Source of the DNA: Flavobacterium sp. 140616W15
Lineage (GTDB): Bacteria > Bacteroidota > Bacteroidia > Flavobacteriales > Flavobacteriaceae
DNA: 64,000 bases
Direction: 5' to 3'
NCBI RefSeq assembly: GCF_003668995.1
Contig: NZ_CP033068.1
Location: 2,046,001 to 2,110,000, forward strand
Below are positions 39,041 through 47,961 of the stretch, one piece after another. Position 1 is the stretch's first letter. Each line of letters starts with the position of its first letter. The notes under the pieces were generated by a model. The model had not been told where the DNA came from, ran no database searches, and saw only the letters and a list, made by a program, of their open reading frames with translations. The position numbers and the translations under genes are program-made.

Positions 39041-39100
39041 GATTTTAGCAATTAACACAGATTAAAAAAGGGGCAATAATTTTAATCTGTGGCTAAAATC
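39041..39100. terminator. Bidirectional terminator-like inverted repeat
   Basis: GATTTTAGC (39041-39049) plus ACAGATTAAAA (39057-39067) pair with TTTTAATCTGT (39080-39090) plus GCTAAAATC (39092-39100), between the convergent nagB and HxlR genes. The right arm touches the HxlR stop. The CACAGATTAAA core is shared with the repeats around 52 kb. Confidence 0.65.
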
Positions 39101-39466
39101 CTAAAGCACTATTTCCTCTTCTTTTTCTAATATCGTTTTTAACTGAGGAGCAAAATTCATTCCCCACTTATCAAGGGCAACAATTAAAGGTAAAAGAGAT
39201 ATTCCTGTTTCAGTAAGATAATATTCTACTCGTAGAGGAACTTCAGTATAAACTGTTTTTGCCAAAAGCCCATGTAACTCCAATTCTCTTAGTTGGTTTT
39301 GCAATACTCGTTTGCTAATGCCATTAATCGCCAGAACCAAATCTTTAGGGCGTTTTATTCCTTTATGAATTTCATCCAACAAACAAAATTTCCATTTAGA
39401 ACCTACCACCTCCATGGCAACACTAAGACCACAATTATAATCTATCGGAATTTTTCGTTGATACAT
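39101..39466 (-). CDS. HxlR-family winged-helix regulator
   Basis: 121 residues. The HxlR fold is evident: CGLSVAMEVVGSKWKFCLLDEI (the conserved Cys and the first helices, residues about 12-33), NGISKRVLQNQLRELELHGLL (recognition region) and YYLTETGISLLPLI (wing). The N-terminal Cys in this family can sense oxidation or quinones. It is encoded divergently from a flavodoxin-fold reductase, with a palindrome between them, so autoregulation and control of the reductase are likely. Confidence 0.94.
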   Translation of the reverse strand: MYQRKIPIDYNCGLSVAMEVVGSKWKFCLLDEIHKGIKRPKDLVLAINGISKRVLQNQLRELELHGLLAKTVYTEVPLRVEYYLTETGISLLPLIVALDKWGMNFAPQLKTILEKEEEIVL

Positions 39467-39532
39467 ATCTTTAGTTTCTTTATTAATCTACAAAAGTAAA
39501 AATAAACGAAGTAACTGCTTTAATTATCAATG

Positions 39533-39548
39533 GTGATTAATTTATCAC
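39533..39548. promoter_or_regulatory. Candidate HxlR operator
   Basis: GTGATTAATTTATCAC is a 16-base near-perfect palindrome (only the centre mismatches) in the divergent spacer between the HxlR gene and the reductase gene, the expected place for the regulator to bind. Confidence 0.5.
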
Positions 39549-39628
39549 TATATGATTAATTTCCCCCTTATTGGTTAATGCTTGAATGAGTTTGATATTT
39601 GCACAAGCAAAATTTTAAAATTTATAGC

Positions 39629-40159
39629 ATGAAGACCTTAGTAATTATCATACATCCCGATTTAAAAAATTCAATAATAAACAAACGATGGATTGAAGAA
39701 TTAAAAAAGTATCCCGAAAAGTATCATTTACATGATTTACATAGTGCGTATCCTGACGGAAACATCAATATTGAGAAAGAAAAACAGCTTGTAGAATCAC
39801 ACGATACAATTATATTTCAGTTCCCTTTTTACTGGTTTAATTGTCCGCCACTTTTCAAAAAATGGCTAGATGAAGTATTAACACACGGATGGGCATATGG
39901 CTCAAAAAGTGGATATAAACTAAGCGATAAGAAAATTGCATTAGGAATAACTGCTGGAATTAATGAAGAAGATTACAGCGCAACGGGCAGATACAAATAC
40001 ACCCTAGAACAATTAACAGCTCCGTTTGAAGTTACTTTTAATTACATAAAAGCCGACTATAAACCATTATTCGCTTTCTATGGTGCAGAACATAACGCTA
40101 CTACTGGAAGGATAGAAAAAAGCGCACATGATTATATTTCATTTATAGAAAATTTATAA
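39629..40159 (+). CDS. Flavodoxin-fold NAD(P)H dehydrogenase (KefF/quinone reductase-like)
   Basis: 176 residues from the ATG at 39629; the in-frame TTG at 39599 lies in what is probably leader. Flavodoxin-like fold of the NQO1/KefF family: TLVIIIHPDLKNS (FMN phosphate loop), QFPFYWFNCPPLFKKWLDEVL (isoalloxazine loop, a strongly conserved block) and AYGSKSGYKLSDKKIALGITAG. It likely reduces quinones or electrophiles with NAD(P)H. Its divergent HxlR neighbour fits an electrophile-sensing switch. Confidence 0.92.
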   Translation: MKTLVIIIHPDLKNSIINKRWIEELKKYPEKYHLHDLHSAYPDGNINIEKEKQLVESHDTIIFQFPFYWFNCPPLFKKWLDEVLTHGWAYGSKSGYKLSDKKIALGITAGINEEDYSATGRYKYTLEQLTAPFEVTFNYIKADYKPLFAFYGAEHNATTGRIEKSAHDYISFIENL

Positions 40160-40209
40160 AATCATATTTTATACAATCATAATTCTCATTTTTGAATTGA
40201 CTCCATATT

Positions 40210-40229
40210 AGACGCACTACGGTGCGTCT
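40210..40229. repeat. Short palindromic hairpin, copy A
   Basis: AGACGCAC (40210-40217) and GTGCGTCT (40222-40229) form a perfect stem with a 4-base loop (TACG). A near-identical copy lies at 60001-60020. It sits 51 bases after the reductase stop and may serve as a terminator. Confidence 0.6.
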
Positions 40230-40286
40230 CTAACTTAATATGTAATCGCACAAAATATATCCGTAAAAAAACAATCATAAAACAGA

Positions 40287-40772
40287 TTACAATCTACTCT
40301 CTTTTAATTGTAATGCTCTTTGCAGAAAACTCTGATTGGCAATTTTACTTTCGGCTTCATTTATGGCTTTTAGTAAATTATTCTCATTATCTGTAATTTC
40401 ATTAAGAACATCAGAAATAATATCCCAAACAGGTTTCATTTTTAAGATAAGATCTTGTCCTTTTGTGGTAAGTACAATTAAACGTTTACGCTCATCTTCC
40501 TTATCCTTTTTGGAACGAATAAGCTTCTGTTTTTCTAATTCTTTTAGTAAACTAATTGTAGATGGATGCGTATAACCAATCTCATTGGCAATTTCTACAA
40601 TGCTTAATACGCCTTTGTTATGAAGTGTGTAAATTACTGGAAACCATTTAGGTTCAAACTCAATGTCAAATGATTTGTAGAGCATCGCACCGTCTTTACG
40701 CAGTTGTTCACTAAGACGCTGCAGTCTTGTCGATAAAGCCAAAATACCCGATTCATCTATAATATTTATCAT
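40287..40772 (-). CDS. MarR-family transcriptional regulator
   Basis: 161 residues from the ATG at 40772. The winged helix is clear: LSIVEIANEIGYTHPSTISLLKELEKQKLIRSKKDKEDERKRLIVLTTKG (about 60-109), with the DxRxR wing. It overlaps the GNAT gene upstream by one base (TAATG), so both are made from one message. The long C-terminal helix (about 120-160) is for dimer formation. The regulated genes and ligand are unknown, though the EamA exporter across the divergent spacer is a candidate. Confidence 0.93.
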   Translation of the reverse strand: MINIIDESGILALSTRLQRLSEQLRKDGAMLYKSFDIEFEPKWFPVIYTLHNKGVLSIVEIANEIGYTHPSTISLLKELEKQKLIRSKKDKEDERKRLIVLTTKGQDLILKMKPVWDIISDVLNEITDNENNLLKAINEAESKIANQSFLQRALQLKESRL

Positions 40773-41266
40773 TACTCGTTTAATTTTAAATGACAAAACA
40801 CATTGTCAGCCCCCATTACAGGAAATGCATCTGGAAGTGTTTCTTTCTCAATTCGTACAAAATTATTTCTTTCATAAAAACGCAAAGCTGCTTCTAATAT
40901 CGAAACTGTTCCCAAATATAAATCATTAAGATCATTTTGTCTGCTAAAATCAATCAATGTATCCAGAAGTTGTTGAGCAATAAATAACTCTTTTCCTCGG
41001 TATTCTTTTTTTACAAACATCTTCCTTATGGCACCTTCCCTACTATCATCATATTTTACCAATGCGATAGTACCAACCAATTCTCCATCAGCAAAAGCAC
41101 CCCAAAAGCACCCTCCTTTTTTGTGATAAAATTCATTTATTTCTAAAAGATCAGGTTGGTCTTCTAAAGTTATCGGAACATTAAATTCCTTTTGCTGGAT
41201 ATTTAAAATCAAATCAACGACTGCCACTGAATGATCATTTTCGATAGGAACAATTAATATATTCAT
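40772..41266 (-). CDS. GNAT-family N-acetyltransferase
   Basis: 164 residues. GNAT core with ELVGTIALVKYDD (strand 2-3), GAIRKMFVKKEYRGKELFIAQQLLDTLI (acetyl-CoA loop, a RxxGxA-like motif where the second Gly is replaced) and LYLGTVSILEAALRFYERNNFVRI (strand 5 and the C-terminal Tyr). Co-transcribed with a MarR regulator; the acceptor substrate is not predictable. Confidence 0.9.
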   Translation of the reverse strand: MNILIVPIENDHSVAVVDLILNIQQKEFNVPITLEDQPDLLEINEFYHKKGGCFWGAFADGELVGTIALVKYDDSREGAIRKMFVKKEYRGKELFIAQQLLDTLIDFSRQNDLNDLYLGTVSILEAALRFYERNNFVRIEKETLPDAFPVMGADNVFCHLKLNE

Positions 41267-41441
41267 AGCTTATTATTTTACACAATTCAAAACTACGTAG
41301 TTAAATACATAAATAAAAATTATTTCATTAAAAAATTCAAATCCAACAACCAAAAAACAGGACAAAAACAACCATTTATCCTGTTAAAAACATTACAATT
41401 CATTTAACTTATAAGGGAGAAATTATGAGAGATTTTTTTTG

Positions 41442-41449
41442 TAATTTTG
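41442..41449 (+). promoter_or_regulatory. Candidate -7 promoter element of the EamA gene
   Basis: TAATTTTG matches TAnnTTTG and lies 25 bases before the EamA ATG. No convincing -33 element is seen. Confidence 0.4.
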
Positions 41450-41474
41450 CAGCCTCATATTTTGAACCCTTCCT

Positions 41475-42338
41475 ATGAAAAATAAACTAGTTAATATACC
41501 GCCACTTCCAGCAATACTCCTAGCAATCATTAGTGTACAGTTTGGAGCAGCGATTGCAAAAAGTCTTTTCCCTGCTATTGGAGCAGCAGGAACAGCATCG
41601 TTACGAATAGGAATTTCAGCGTTAATTCTATTTTTGGCTTACAAACCAAACTTACGCAAAATAACTCCTCAACAATGGAAACTTGTAATTCCTTATGGAT
41701 TGTCTTTAGGAACAATGAACCTTATCTTTTATCTCGCAATAGAGCGAATTCCTGTTGGTTTAGCAGTTACTTTAGAATTTGTAGGGCCTTTAGTATTAGC
41801 CGTTTTTGGTTCAAAACGCTTGATAGATTATCTATGGGTATTTATTGCCGCGATGGGAATTGCACTTATTGCACCATGGTCTGGTAATGGAATTGACATT
41901 GTTGGAGCTTTATTTGCTCTATTAGCCGGAGTCTTTTGGGCAACATATATTGTATTGGGAGGAAAAGTTTCTAAAGTAATGAAAGATGGTGACGCAGTAT
42001 CAACCGGAATGTTATTTGCATCGCTACTTATAATTCCTTTTGGAATTATGGAAAATGGATTAAGCAACCTAACACCTAATCTTTTAGGAATGGGAATTGC
42101 ACTTGCACTATTATCAAGTGCTATACCGTTTACATTAGAAATGAAAGCACTTGGTCAACTTCCACCACGCACTTTTAGCATATTAATGAGCTTAGAACCT
42201 GCTGCCGCATCTATTTGTGCCTTCTTGTTTTTACAAGAACATCTTCGTTTTAGCGAAATAGTTGCAGTATTTTTTGTAATAATCGCATCTGTTGGTTCAA
42301 CAATGACAGCAAAAAAAACAATTCCAATTAAGGACTAA
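41475..42338 (+). CDS. EamA-family transporter (RhtA-like exporter)
   Basis: 287 residues with ten predicted helices as two EamA repeats (about 10-135 and 145-280). The RhtA-type features include AAGTASLRIGISALIL, GLAVTLEFVGPLVLAV and SSAIPFTLEMKALGQLPPRTFSILMSLEPA. RhtA exports threonine and homoserine in E. coli; the substrate here is unproven. Monocistronic, closed by the terminator at 42565-42594. Confidence 0.92.
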   Translation: MKNKLVNIPPLPAILLAIISVQFGAAIAKSLFPAIGAAGTASLRIGISALILFLAYKPNLRKITPQQWKLVIPYGLSLGTMNLIFYLAIERIPVGLAVTLEFVGPLVLAVFGSKRLIDYLWVFIAAMGIALIAPWSGNGIDIVGALFALLAGVFWATYIVLGGKVSKVMKDGDAVSTGMLFASLLIIPFGIMENGLSNLTPNLLGMGIALALLSSAIPFTLEMKALGQLPPRTFSILMSLEPAAASICAFLFLQEHLRFSEIVAVFFVIIASVGSTMTAKKTIPIKD

Positions 42339-42368
42339 GAATCCTATTATGAATATTTAGAAGCATTT

Positions 42369-42437
42369 TCCAGCTATCCACTATATCTTTTATTTGTTAA
42401 AGAAACAAAAACAAATGTCGTTACTATCTGGGCTAAG
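42369..42437 (+). repeat. Dispersed repeat, copy A
   Basis: A block of about 68 bases beginning TCCAGCTATCCACTATAT and ending TACTATCTGGGCTAAG. It aligns along its length with 47782-47857. Both copies lie just after the stop of a + strand gene. Confidence 0.7.
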
Positions 42438-42558
42438 TTAAGAATATCATGTGGCTTTTATGAAACACTTCCTTCGTCAGTGAAACAATATTGTGGTTGT
42501 TTTGTGTGTAAACGAATCCTTTGAACCTTTACAACTTAGAACCACCAAACCTAAAATA

Positions 42559-42596
42559 AAAAAAGCAGCGATTCAAAACGAATCGCTGCTTTTTTA
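42559..42596. terminator. Strong bidirectional terminator
   Basis: GCAGCGATTC (42565-42574) and GAATCGCTGC (42580-42589) form a perfect stem with a 5-base loop, with an A run on the left and a T run on the right. It lies between the convergent EamA and DUF4374 genes. Confidence 0.92.
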
Positions 42597-42614
42597 GTAA
42601 TGGTAGATAAACTA

Positions 42615-43934
42615 CTAGAATATACCAATGTAGTATTGATCTGCACCTGAAAATACTTTAGCCCCTACAGTACTATCAGCGTTTTCAGAATTAACATCAA
42701 AAATATAAATATTACCTTGTACTCCAACTGGAGTTAATGCAATATAGAATTTTCCATCTCTCACAACTGAATTTTGGTATTGTTGCAACCATAATCCTTT
42801 AGGAACAGTTAAATCAATGATTTTTCCATTTTTAAAATCCATTCTTGCCAATCCCCATGAACCTGAATAAGTTGGTTTACCATTTGAATCAACACCAACC
42901 TGAATTTCATCCACACCTACTTTTTCATAAGGGATATAACCAATTCCGTTACCAGCATAAAACCAACCACTACTTGAAACAACTTTATTTAATAATCCGC
43001 TTACGCTATATTTATAAGTCTCATCATATTTACCATCTTTAATTTTTACGATGTTTAACTCTTTTCCGTTTCCAACCATTTGCATGATTTCACCAGCTTC
43101 ATTAATGTGTTGTGTAGGAGTACGGTAACCATTTGTAGCTCCTTTAACATGCGAAGTACTAATTACAGTAGCATTAGTTAAACTTGGATAATCAAGTACA
43201 AGCGTAAAAGTTTTATCCGTTTCTCCTGCTTTACCAGTTGCTGCGTTAAACTTGCTAACTGATGCTCCATAATACAATTTATTACCAGAAATAACAGGAC
43301 AGTCAATACGAGAAATATAATATCCTTCGCTAGCCAAAGTTCCTGGAAGAATTAAATCAATATCTTTTTTGAAATTACTCCCGAAATTCATTGCCTCTAA
43401 GTCTAAAATACCAATAGCAACAGTCATTTTGTGCTTTAAATAATCTTTTTTATCAGCTCCACCATATTGTTCAACAGCAGCAATATTATGCACAGATGCT
43501 ACTTTATCATTCATTTTTGTAAAACGAACAGCTTTTACTCCTAATGGAATAGAAGCGTCAAAAGTGATTATTTTTTTATAATTTTCTCCACCATGATACG
43601 TTAACTTATCGATAGTACCAACTGTATAATTAAGGCTATAAACAATAGAACCATCTGTAGATGTAAATACTCTGGCTGTACGTGATGAAGTCATTGAATA
43701 TCCTTTTCCAAAAAATGACACCTCTCCTTTAGAAAGGTCAGAGATACCTTGAAGATAAGTTCCAGAAATACTACCTGAACCACTAGCAAATGCTAATTGA
43801 AAGTCTTTTTTTACTTCTGGTAATGTAGGAGCAATTTCCCCTTCACTATCATTATTGCTACATGAGCTCAATAGAGCTATTGCAAAAGCACCAGAAAGTA
43901 ATGTACTTTTTAAATTTCTAAATTTAATTTTCAT
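42615..43934 (-). CDS. DUF4374 lipoprotein, probable surface partner of the adjacent iron-type TonB receptor
   Basis: 439 residues. The lipobox is ALLSSCSNNDSEG. The body appears to be a beta-propeller with repeated short strands and motifs such as ARVFTSTDGSIVYSL and RIDCPVISGNKLYYG. It starts 9 bases after the TonB-receptor stop on the same strand. From memory, XusB, the ferric-enterobactin-binding lipoprotein of the Bacteroides XusABC system, is a DUF4374 protein; I am not certain of that. By analogy this may capture a ferric siderophore at the cell surface. It ends at a terminator. Confidence 0.85.
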   Translation of the reverse strand: MKIKFRNLKSTLLSGAFAIALLSSCSNNDSEGEIAPTLPEVKKDFQLAFASGSGSISGTYLQGISDLSKGEVSFFGKGYSMTSSRTARVFTSTDGSIVYSLNYTVGTIDKLTYHGGENYKKIITFDASIPLGVKAVRFTKMNDKVASVHNIAAVEQYGGADKKDYLKHKMTVAIGILDLEAMNFGSNFKKDIDLILPGTLASEGYYISRIDCPVISGNKLYYGASVSKFNAATGKAGETDKTFTLVLDYPSLTNATVISTSHVKGATNGYRTPTQHINEAGEIMQMVGNGKELNIVKIKDGKYDETYKYSVSGLLNKVVSSSGWFYAGNGIGYIPYEKVGVDEIQVGVDSNGKPTYSGSWGLARMDFKNGKIIDLTVPKGLWLQQYQNSVVRDGKFYIALTPVGVQGNIYIFDVNSENADSTVGAKVFSGADQYYIGIF

Positions 43935-43943
43935 TGTGATTAA

Positions 43944-46517
43944 TTATTTTGAAGTTAATGAATATGTTAGTTTGGCATAAAATGCACGACCTGGTTTTTG
44001 TAAACCAAAATTATCAAAGATCTGTTGATCAAATATGTTTTTTGCATCCACACTAATTGTGAATTTATTAGATGGAAAAGTGTAAGCAACTCCTATACTA
44101 TTAGAAAATTGTGTCGGAATATAGTCTAAGTTTTTGCCTCCAACATTAGCCCAATTCCTAAGAAATTCATCTACGTAGCTGATGTTATAATAAATAGAAG
44201 TCTTAGATTTTTTCGCGAACAAATCATCCTGATAATAAACTGCATTAATATTAAATTTAAACGAAGGCTCGTTTCTTATTTGCATACGATAAAACAGGTA
44301 TGGAGCACCATTGGCATCAAATCTGGTATTAAACAAAGACTCAAATTTTGAGATATTAAGAGAAAGATTAAACTTCTTAGCGTAATCATAAATTATCTCA
44401 GCATCTATACCACGAGACATAACATTCTCTAAATTTTCAAACTGTGAATAAGTAAAACTTCCCGCTCTTATCGATTCTCTAATCATTCCTTTTGTGTCTC
44501 TATAAAACAAAGAGGTATTTAATCTAATAGAATGATTATGAAATTTTAATCCAGACCAATTTACTCCAATGTTAACATTATGACTCGTTTCAGGTTTTAG
44601 TTCTCCTGCCGGAGCAAGTAAGTTATCATTAACATTACCAAACAATTCGTTGGCACTTGGCAAGCGCATTGCTTTCTCTGCAGATCCTAACAAGTATAAA
44701 TTAGGGTTTAACTCATAAGATAAAGTAATACCGTAACCACTAAAATCAGATTTTTTAGTAAATACTCTCTTTTCATAATTAGGAATACCCGGAGTTATAT
44801 CTTGTCTATATGGTTCATTTGAAGTAACCTTTTGAAAGTAATGTTTATAAAAAACATTAGTTCTCAATTTTTGAGAAAAAGCTAAATTCTCATAGGTAAA
44901 CGAAACAATATTTTTTTGTAAATCTCTTGTATTCTCTAATAGTTGAAGTCCTAAAGGTTGTAATTCATCAGATATTCCACGTATAAAGTTATTATGCATA
45001 TAATTAGCATATATCGTGTTGTTGCTATTTATTGTATAACCTAAGTTTGTACGAACAAATAAGGTCTTATCAGTATTAATTCCCAGTGTTTTAGCACTTG
45101 CAACCTCAGCCCCGCTAGTATATTTTACATAAGTACCATCAGGATACATTAGTGGCTTACCTGACCAATCATACATAATCCCTACTGTATCTATTGCTTG
45201 TCTTTTTAGATAAGAATAACTAGCATCCGTTTTGAATGACAATCCTTTTGTCAAAAAATCATTTTTACTATATGTTAATGTAGCTATACTAGAATTACGT
45301 CTCGTATGACGATCTCCATACACATTATCCATTGTAATACCATGCTGGACCTCTTTATAATCCTTCGATAAAATACCACCTATCATAAATCGGTCAGCCC
45401 ATTTTACATCAGTAAAACCAACTTCTACCTTAGTCCCATATGATTTATAAGCATCATGAAAACGTTTTGCACGATGGTTCGTTGTAGTTTTACCTGTATA
45501 ATCTTTAAATGTGATGCTCTGACCCCAAACTTCATAATTATTATCACTATAATTATAAAAACCAGAAGCATCAACCGTAAAACCATTCTCTTTACGGTAG
45601 TTACTTGCTATATTCCATTGATGTGTATTAAATGATCCTAGAGAATAAGATGTTACAAGTGAATTTTTAGTTTTTTTCTTCAAGATAATATTGATTGCTC
45701 CACCCAATGCATCCTCAGAAAGGTTAGCAGGAACAACTCCTTTATAAACTTCAATACGATCAATTAAAGCTGGAGGAATACTATTTAATGAATAAGAAGA
45801 ACCAAAATTAGAAGAAGGAATACCATCAATAAAAACCTTTACAGCATTACCTGATAAACCATTAATATTGTAATCAATTCTAGATCCCAATCCCCCATCT
45901 TGCCTAATACGAACCCCTGCCGAACGGTCTAACAACTCATTAGTCTGTATCGATTGCAGTGCCATCTTTTGAGTCTCAATTACATTAACAGCAAATCCTT
46001 TAGTTTCAACCTCTTTTTTCTCAGTCTTAACATTAATTACAACTTCTTTTAAACCTAAACTTGCTGAAGGTTCTACAATTAGTAAAATTCTTTCACTGTT
46101 CCCTTTAAAGTCTACTTTAATACTTTTTTTGGTGATTTCTATAGAACTTACTTCAATTTCGTAATGCCCATGTGCCAAACCTCTAAACTCAAACTTACCT
46201 TCATCATCGGTAATAACCTGATGTTTAGTATTTTTAACAGCAACAGCGGCATAAGTAATTGGCGTACCACTATCTAATTTTAAAACCCCCGAAAGAGTTC
46301 CATTTTGTGCTAATAACCCAGATGGTAAAAAAAACATACAAATAAAAAATATGCCTAATTTTAAAGACTGTGATAAAGAACCATTTTTTTTTAAAATCAA
46401 TATATTTAAATTAGTCGAAGAGAAAATCGTCTTCCTTAATCCGCAACAAGTTAAAATACAAACTGTTATTATATTTTTTATTGCTTTAAAACAATCTATG
46501 TAGTTTTTGAAACCCAT
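43944..46517 (-). CDS. TonB-dependent receptor, siderophore/iron type
   Basis: 857 residues from the ATG at 46517. The signal peptide (LGIFFICMFFLPSGLLAQ) begins near residue 53, so about 50 extra residues precede it. A TTG at about residue 41 is a possible true start. After it come a carboxypeptidase-regulatory-like domain (about 72-155), a plug (about 180-290, with NELLDRSAGVRIRQDGGLGSR and IDRIEVYKGVVPANLSEDALGG) and a barrel ending GRAFYAKLTYSLTSK. The length is that of a siderophore receptor rather than SusC. The DUF4374 lipoprotein downstream and the divergent AraC regulator suggest iron chelate uptake; the ligand is unknown. Confidence 0.9.
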   Translation of the reverse strand: MGFKNYIDCFKAIKNIITVCILTCCGLRKTIFSSTNLNILILKKNGSLSQSLKLGIFFICMFFLPSGLLAQNGTLSGVLKLDSGTPITYAAVAVKNTKHQVITDDEGKFEFRGLAHGHYEIEVSSIEITKKSIKVDFKGNSERILLIVEPSASLGLKEVVINVKTEKKEVETKGFAVNVIETQKMALQSIQTNELLDRSAGVRIRQDGGLGSRIDYNINGLSGNAVKVFIDGIPSSNFGSSYSLNSIPPALIDRIEVYKGVVPANLSEDALGGAINIILKKKTKNSLVTSYSLGSFNTHQWNIASNYRKENGFTVDASGFYNYSDNNYEVWGQSITFKDYTGKTTTNHRAKRFHDAYKSYGTKVEVGFTDVKWADRFMIGGILSKDYKEVQHGITMDNVYGDRHTRRNSSIATLTYSKNDFLTKGLSFKTDASYSYLKRQAIDTVGIMYDWSGKPLMYPDGTYVKYTSGAEVASAKTLGINTDKTLFVRTNLGYTINSNNTIYANYMHNNFIRGISDELQPLGLQLLENTRDLQKNIVSFTYENLAFSQKLRTNVFYKHYFQKVTSNEPYRQDITPGIPNYEKRVFTKKSDFSGYGITLSYELNPNLYLLGSAEKAMRLPSANELFGNVNDNLLAPAGELKPETSHNVNIGVNWSGLKFHNHSIRLNTSLFYRDTKGMIRESIRAGSFTYSQFENLENVMSRGIDAEIIYDYAKKFNLSLNISKFESLFNTRFDANGAPYLFYRMQIRNEPSFKFNINAVYYQDDLFAKKSKTSIYYNISYVDEFLRNWANVGGKNLDYIPTQFSNSIGVAYTFPSNKFTISVDAKNIFDQQIFDNFGLQKPGRAFYAKLTYSLTSK

Positions 46518-46657
46518 TACAAAGTAAAATTGGTATTATTAATTCATTTGCAAACTTAACCCGACTCACTCAGCATAAGGGTTTCAAATACGGATTATAA
46601 CATACACAAAAAGGATTGTTTTTATTTAGACTCAATACACATATCGATTTTATAGTG

Positions 46658-46665
46658 TATATTTG
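46658..46665 (+). promoter_or_regulatory. Candidate -7 promoter element of the AraC gene
   Basis: TATATTTG matches TAnnTTTG and lies 24 bases before the ATG at 46690. No good -33 element at the usual distance was found. Confidence 0.4.
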
Positions 46666-46689
46666 CTAAATAATAAAGTAAGAATTTCC

Positions 46690-47742
46690 ATGCAACTTAA
46701 AACCACGATAAAAGATATAGATTATAAACTCTGTGACCAGATGTTTTTTAGAGAAGAAGACCAAGTTTGTGAACTTATAGAAGAAACCAATACCTTCAAT
46801 CACCCTGAATATGGCAATATAAAAGACAGCCATACGCTAGCTGGGTCGTTCTTTATAAATTATATTGAATTAGATTTACTTAAGCCGATTAAAATTGAAT
46901 ATTATACAGATGAACCAGCCATACAAATGTTCTTTTTTATGAAAGGATGTTCCAATCTGATGCATCATCAAATACATCTCTTACCAGCTGGCACTAAACT
47001 GGCAAAGCTACCAGCAACCTCAACTGTATCTGAATACTTATCGATATTAATTCCACAAAATACATACACTACTCTTGTTGATTCATTAGATTTAAACCTT
47101 CAATTTATTGAAACTTGCACTAATGAAAATCCTGCAAAACAAATAAAATATAGCGAAATTATGTCACCAGAAATTCTGACCGCAGTAAGAGATATAGCTT
47201 CTTGCGAAAGAACTGGACATTTCCGCAGGATGTATATGGAAACAAAAGTGACAGAATTAGTATTGCTACAAGTAGAGCAGTTAACACAAATACAAGATCT
47301 TACTATTAAAATTCCAAAAATTGATGTAAAAAGAATGCATCATGCCAGAGAATTGGTCACTCAAAATATCATTACTCCTTGTTCTCTAATTGACCTTGCC
47401 CGTAAAGTAGGAACCAACGAATTCAAGTTGAAGAAGTACTTTAAAGAGCTATTTGGCACAACCGTTTTTGGTTATTTAAACGAACTAAAAATGAACGAAG
47501 CCAAACAAAAACTACTAAAAGACGAGCTAAATATTTACCAAGTAGCAGAATCATTAGGATATAAAACTCCCAACCATTTTAGTACTGCATTCCGTAAACA
47601 TTTTGGTTATCCACCAAGCCAAATTAAGAATCAGGCTAATCAAATAGGTGCAAGTTTTACAAAAGCAAAAGAAATAATAATCGGTATGTTCTGTCCCTTT
47701 TTTGCAGAACTATCAGTTCTAGATTTATTGCTTATTCATTAA
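46690..47742 (+). CDS. AraC-family transcriptional regulator (PchR-like)
   Basis: 350 residues from the ATG at 46690; a TTG at 46663 lies within a -7 promoter-like sequence and is an unlikely start. The C-terminal AraC domain (about 215-315) has two helix-turn-helix units, with LARKVGTNEFKLKKYFKELFGTTVFGYLNELKM and VAESLGYKTPNHFSTAFRKHFGYPPSQIK. The N-terminal part resembles the ligand-binding half of PchR-type siderophore regulators, though this was judged by eye. It is divergent from the TonB receptor and DUF4374 gene and is their likely activator. Confidence 0.9.
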   Translation: MQLKTTIKDIDYKLCDQMFFREEDQVCELIEETNTFNHPEYGNIKDSHTLAGSFFINYIELDLLKPIKIEYYTDEPAIQMFFFMKGCSNLMHHQIHLLPAGTKLAKLPATSTVSEYLSILIPQNTYTTLVDSLDLNLQFIETCTNENPAKQIKYSEIMSPEILTAVRDIASCERTGHFRRMYMETKVTELVLLQVEQLTQIQDLTIKIPKIDVKRMHHARELVTQNIITPCSLIDLARKVGTNEFKLKKYFKELFGTTVFGYLNELKMNEAKQKLLKDELNIYQVAESLGYKTPNHFSTAFRKHFGYPPSQIKNQANQIGASFTKAKEIIIGMFCPFFAELSVLDLLLIH

Positions 47743-47781
47743 TCAGGAGCAACCATCCCCCTTCTATTTAATCTTGTTGAG

Positions 47782-47857
47782 TTCCAGCTATTCGCTATAT
47801 CTTTTCTTTGCTAAAGAAACAAAGAAAAGGATGTCGCTACTATCTGGGCTAGCTAGG
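47782..47857 (+). repeat. Dispersed repeat, copy B
   Basis: TTCCAGCTATTCGCTATATC through TATCTGGGCTAGCTAG, 40 bases after the AraC stop. It aligns with copy A at 42369-42437 with few differences and a small length change. Confidence 0.7.
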
Positions 47858-47961
47858 ACTTTAATCTTTGTTCACAACCAAAACATAAAAAACACTGAAG
47901 CATTTCCTATTTACTTTTCTACTTAGAACCTCAGCTTCTAAGAGCCTTTCTTTCTATAGTA

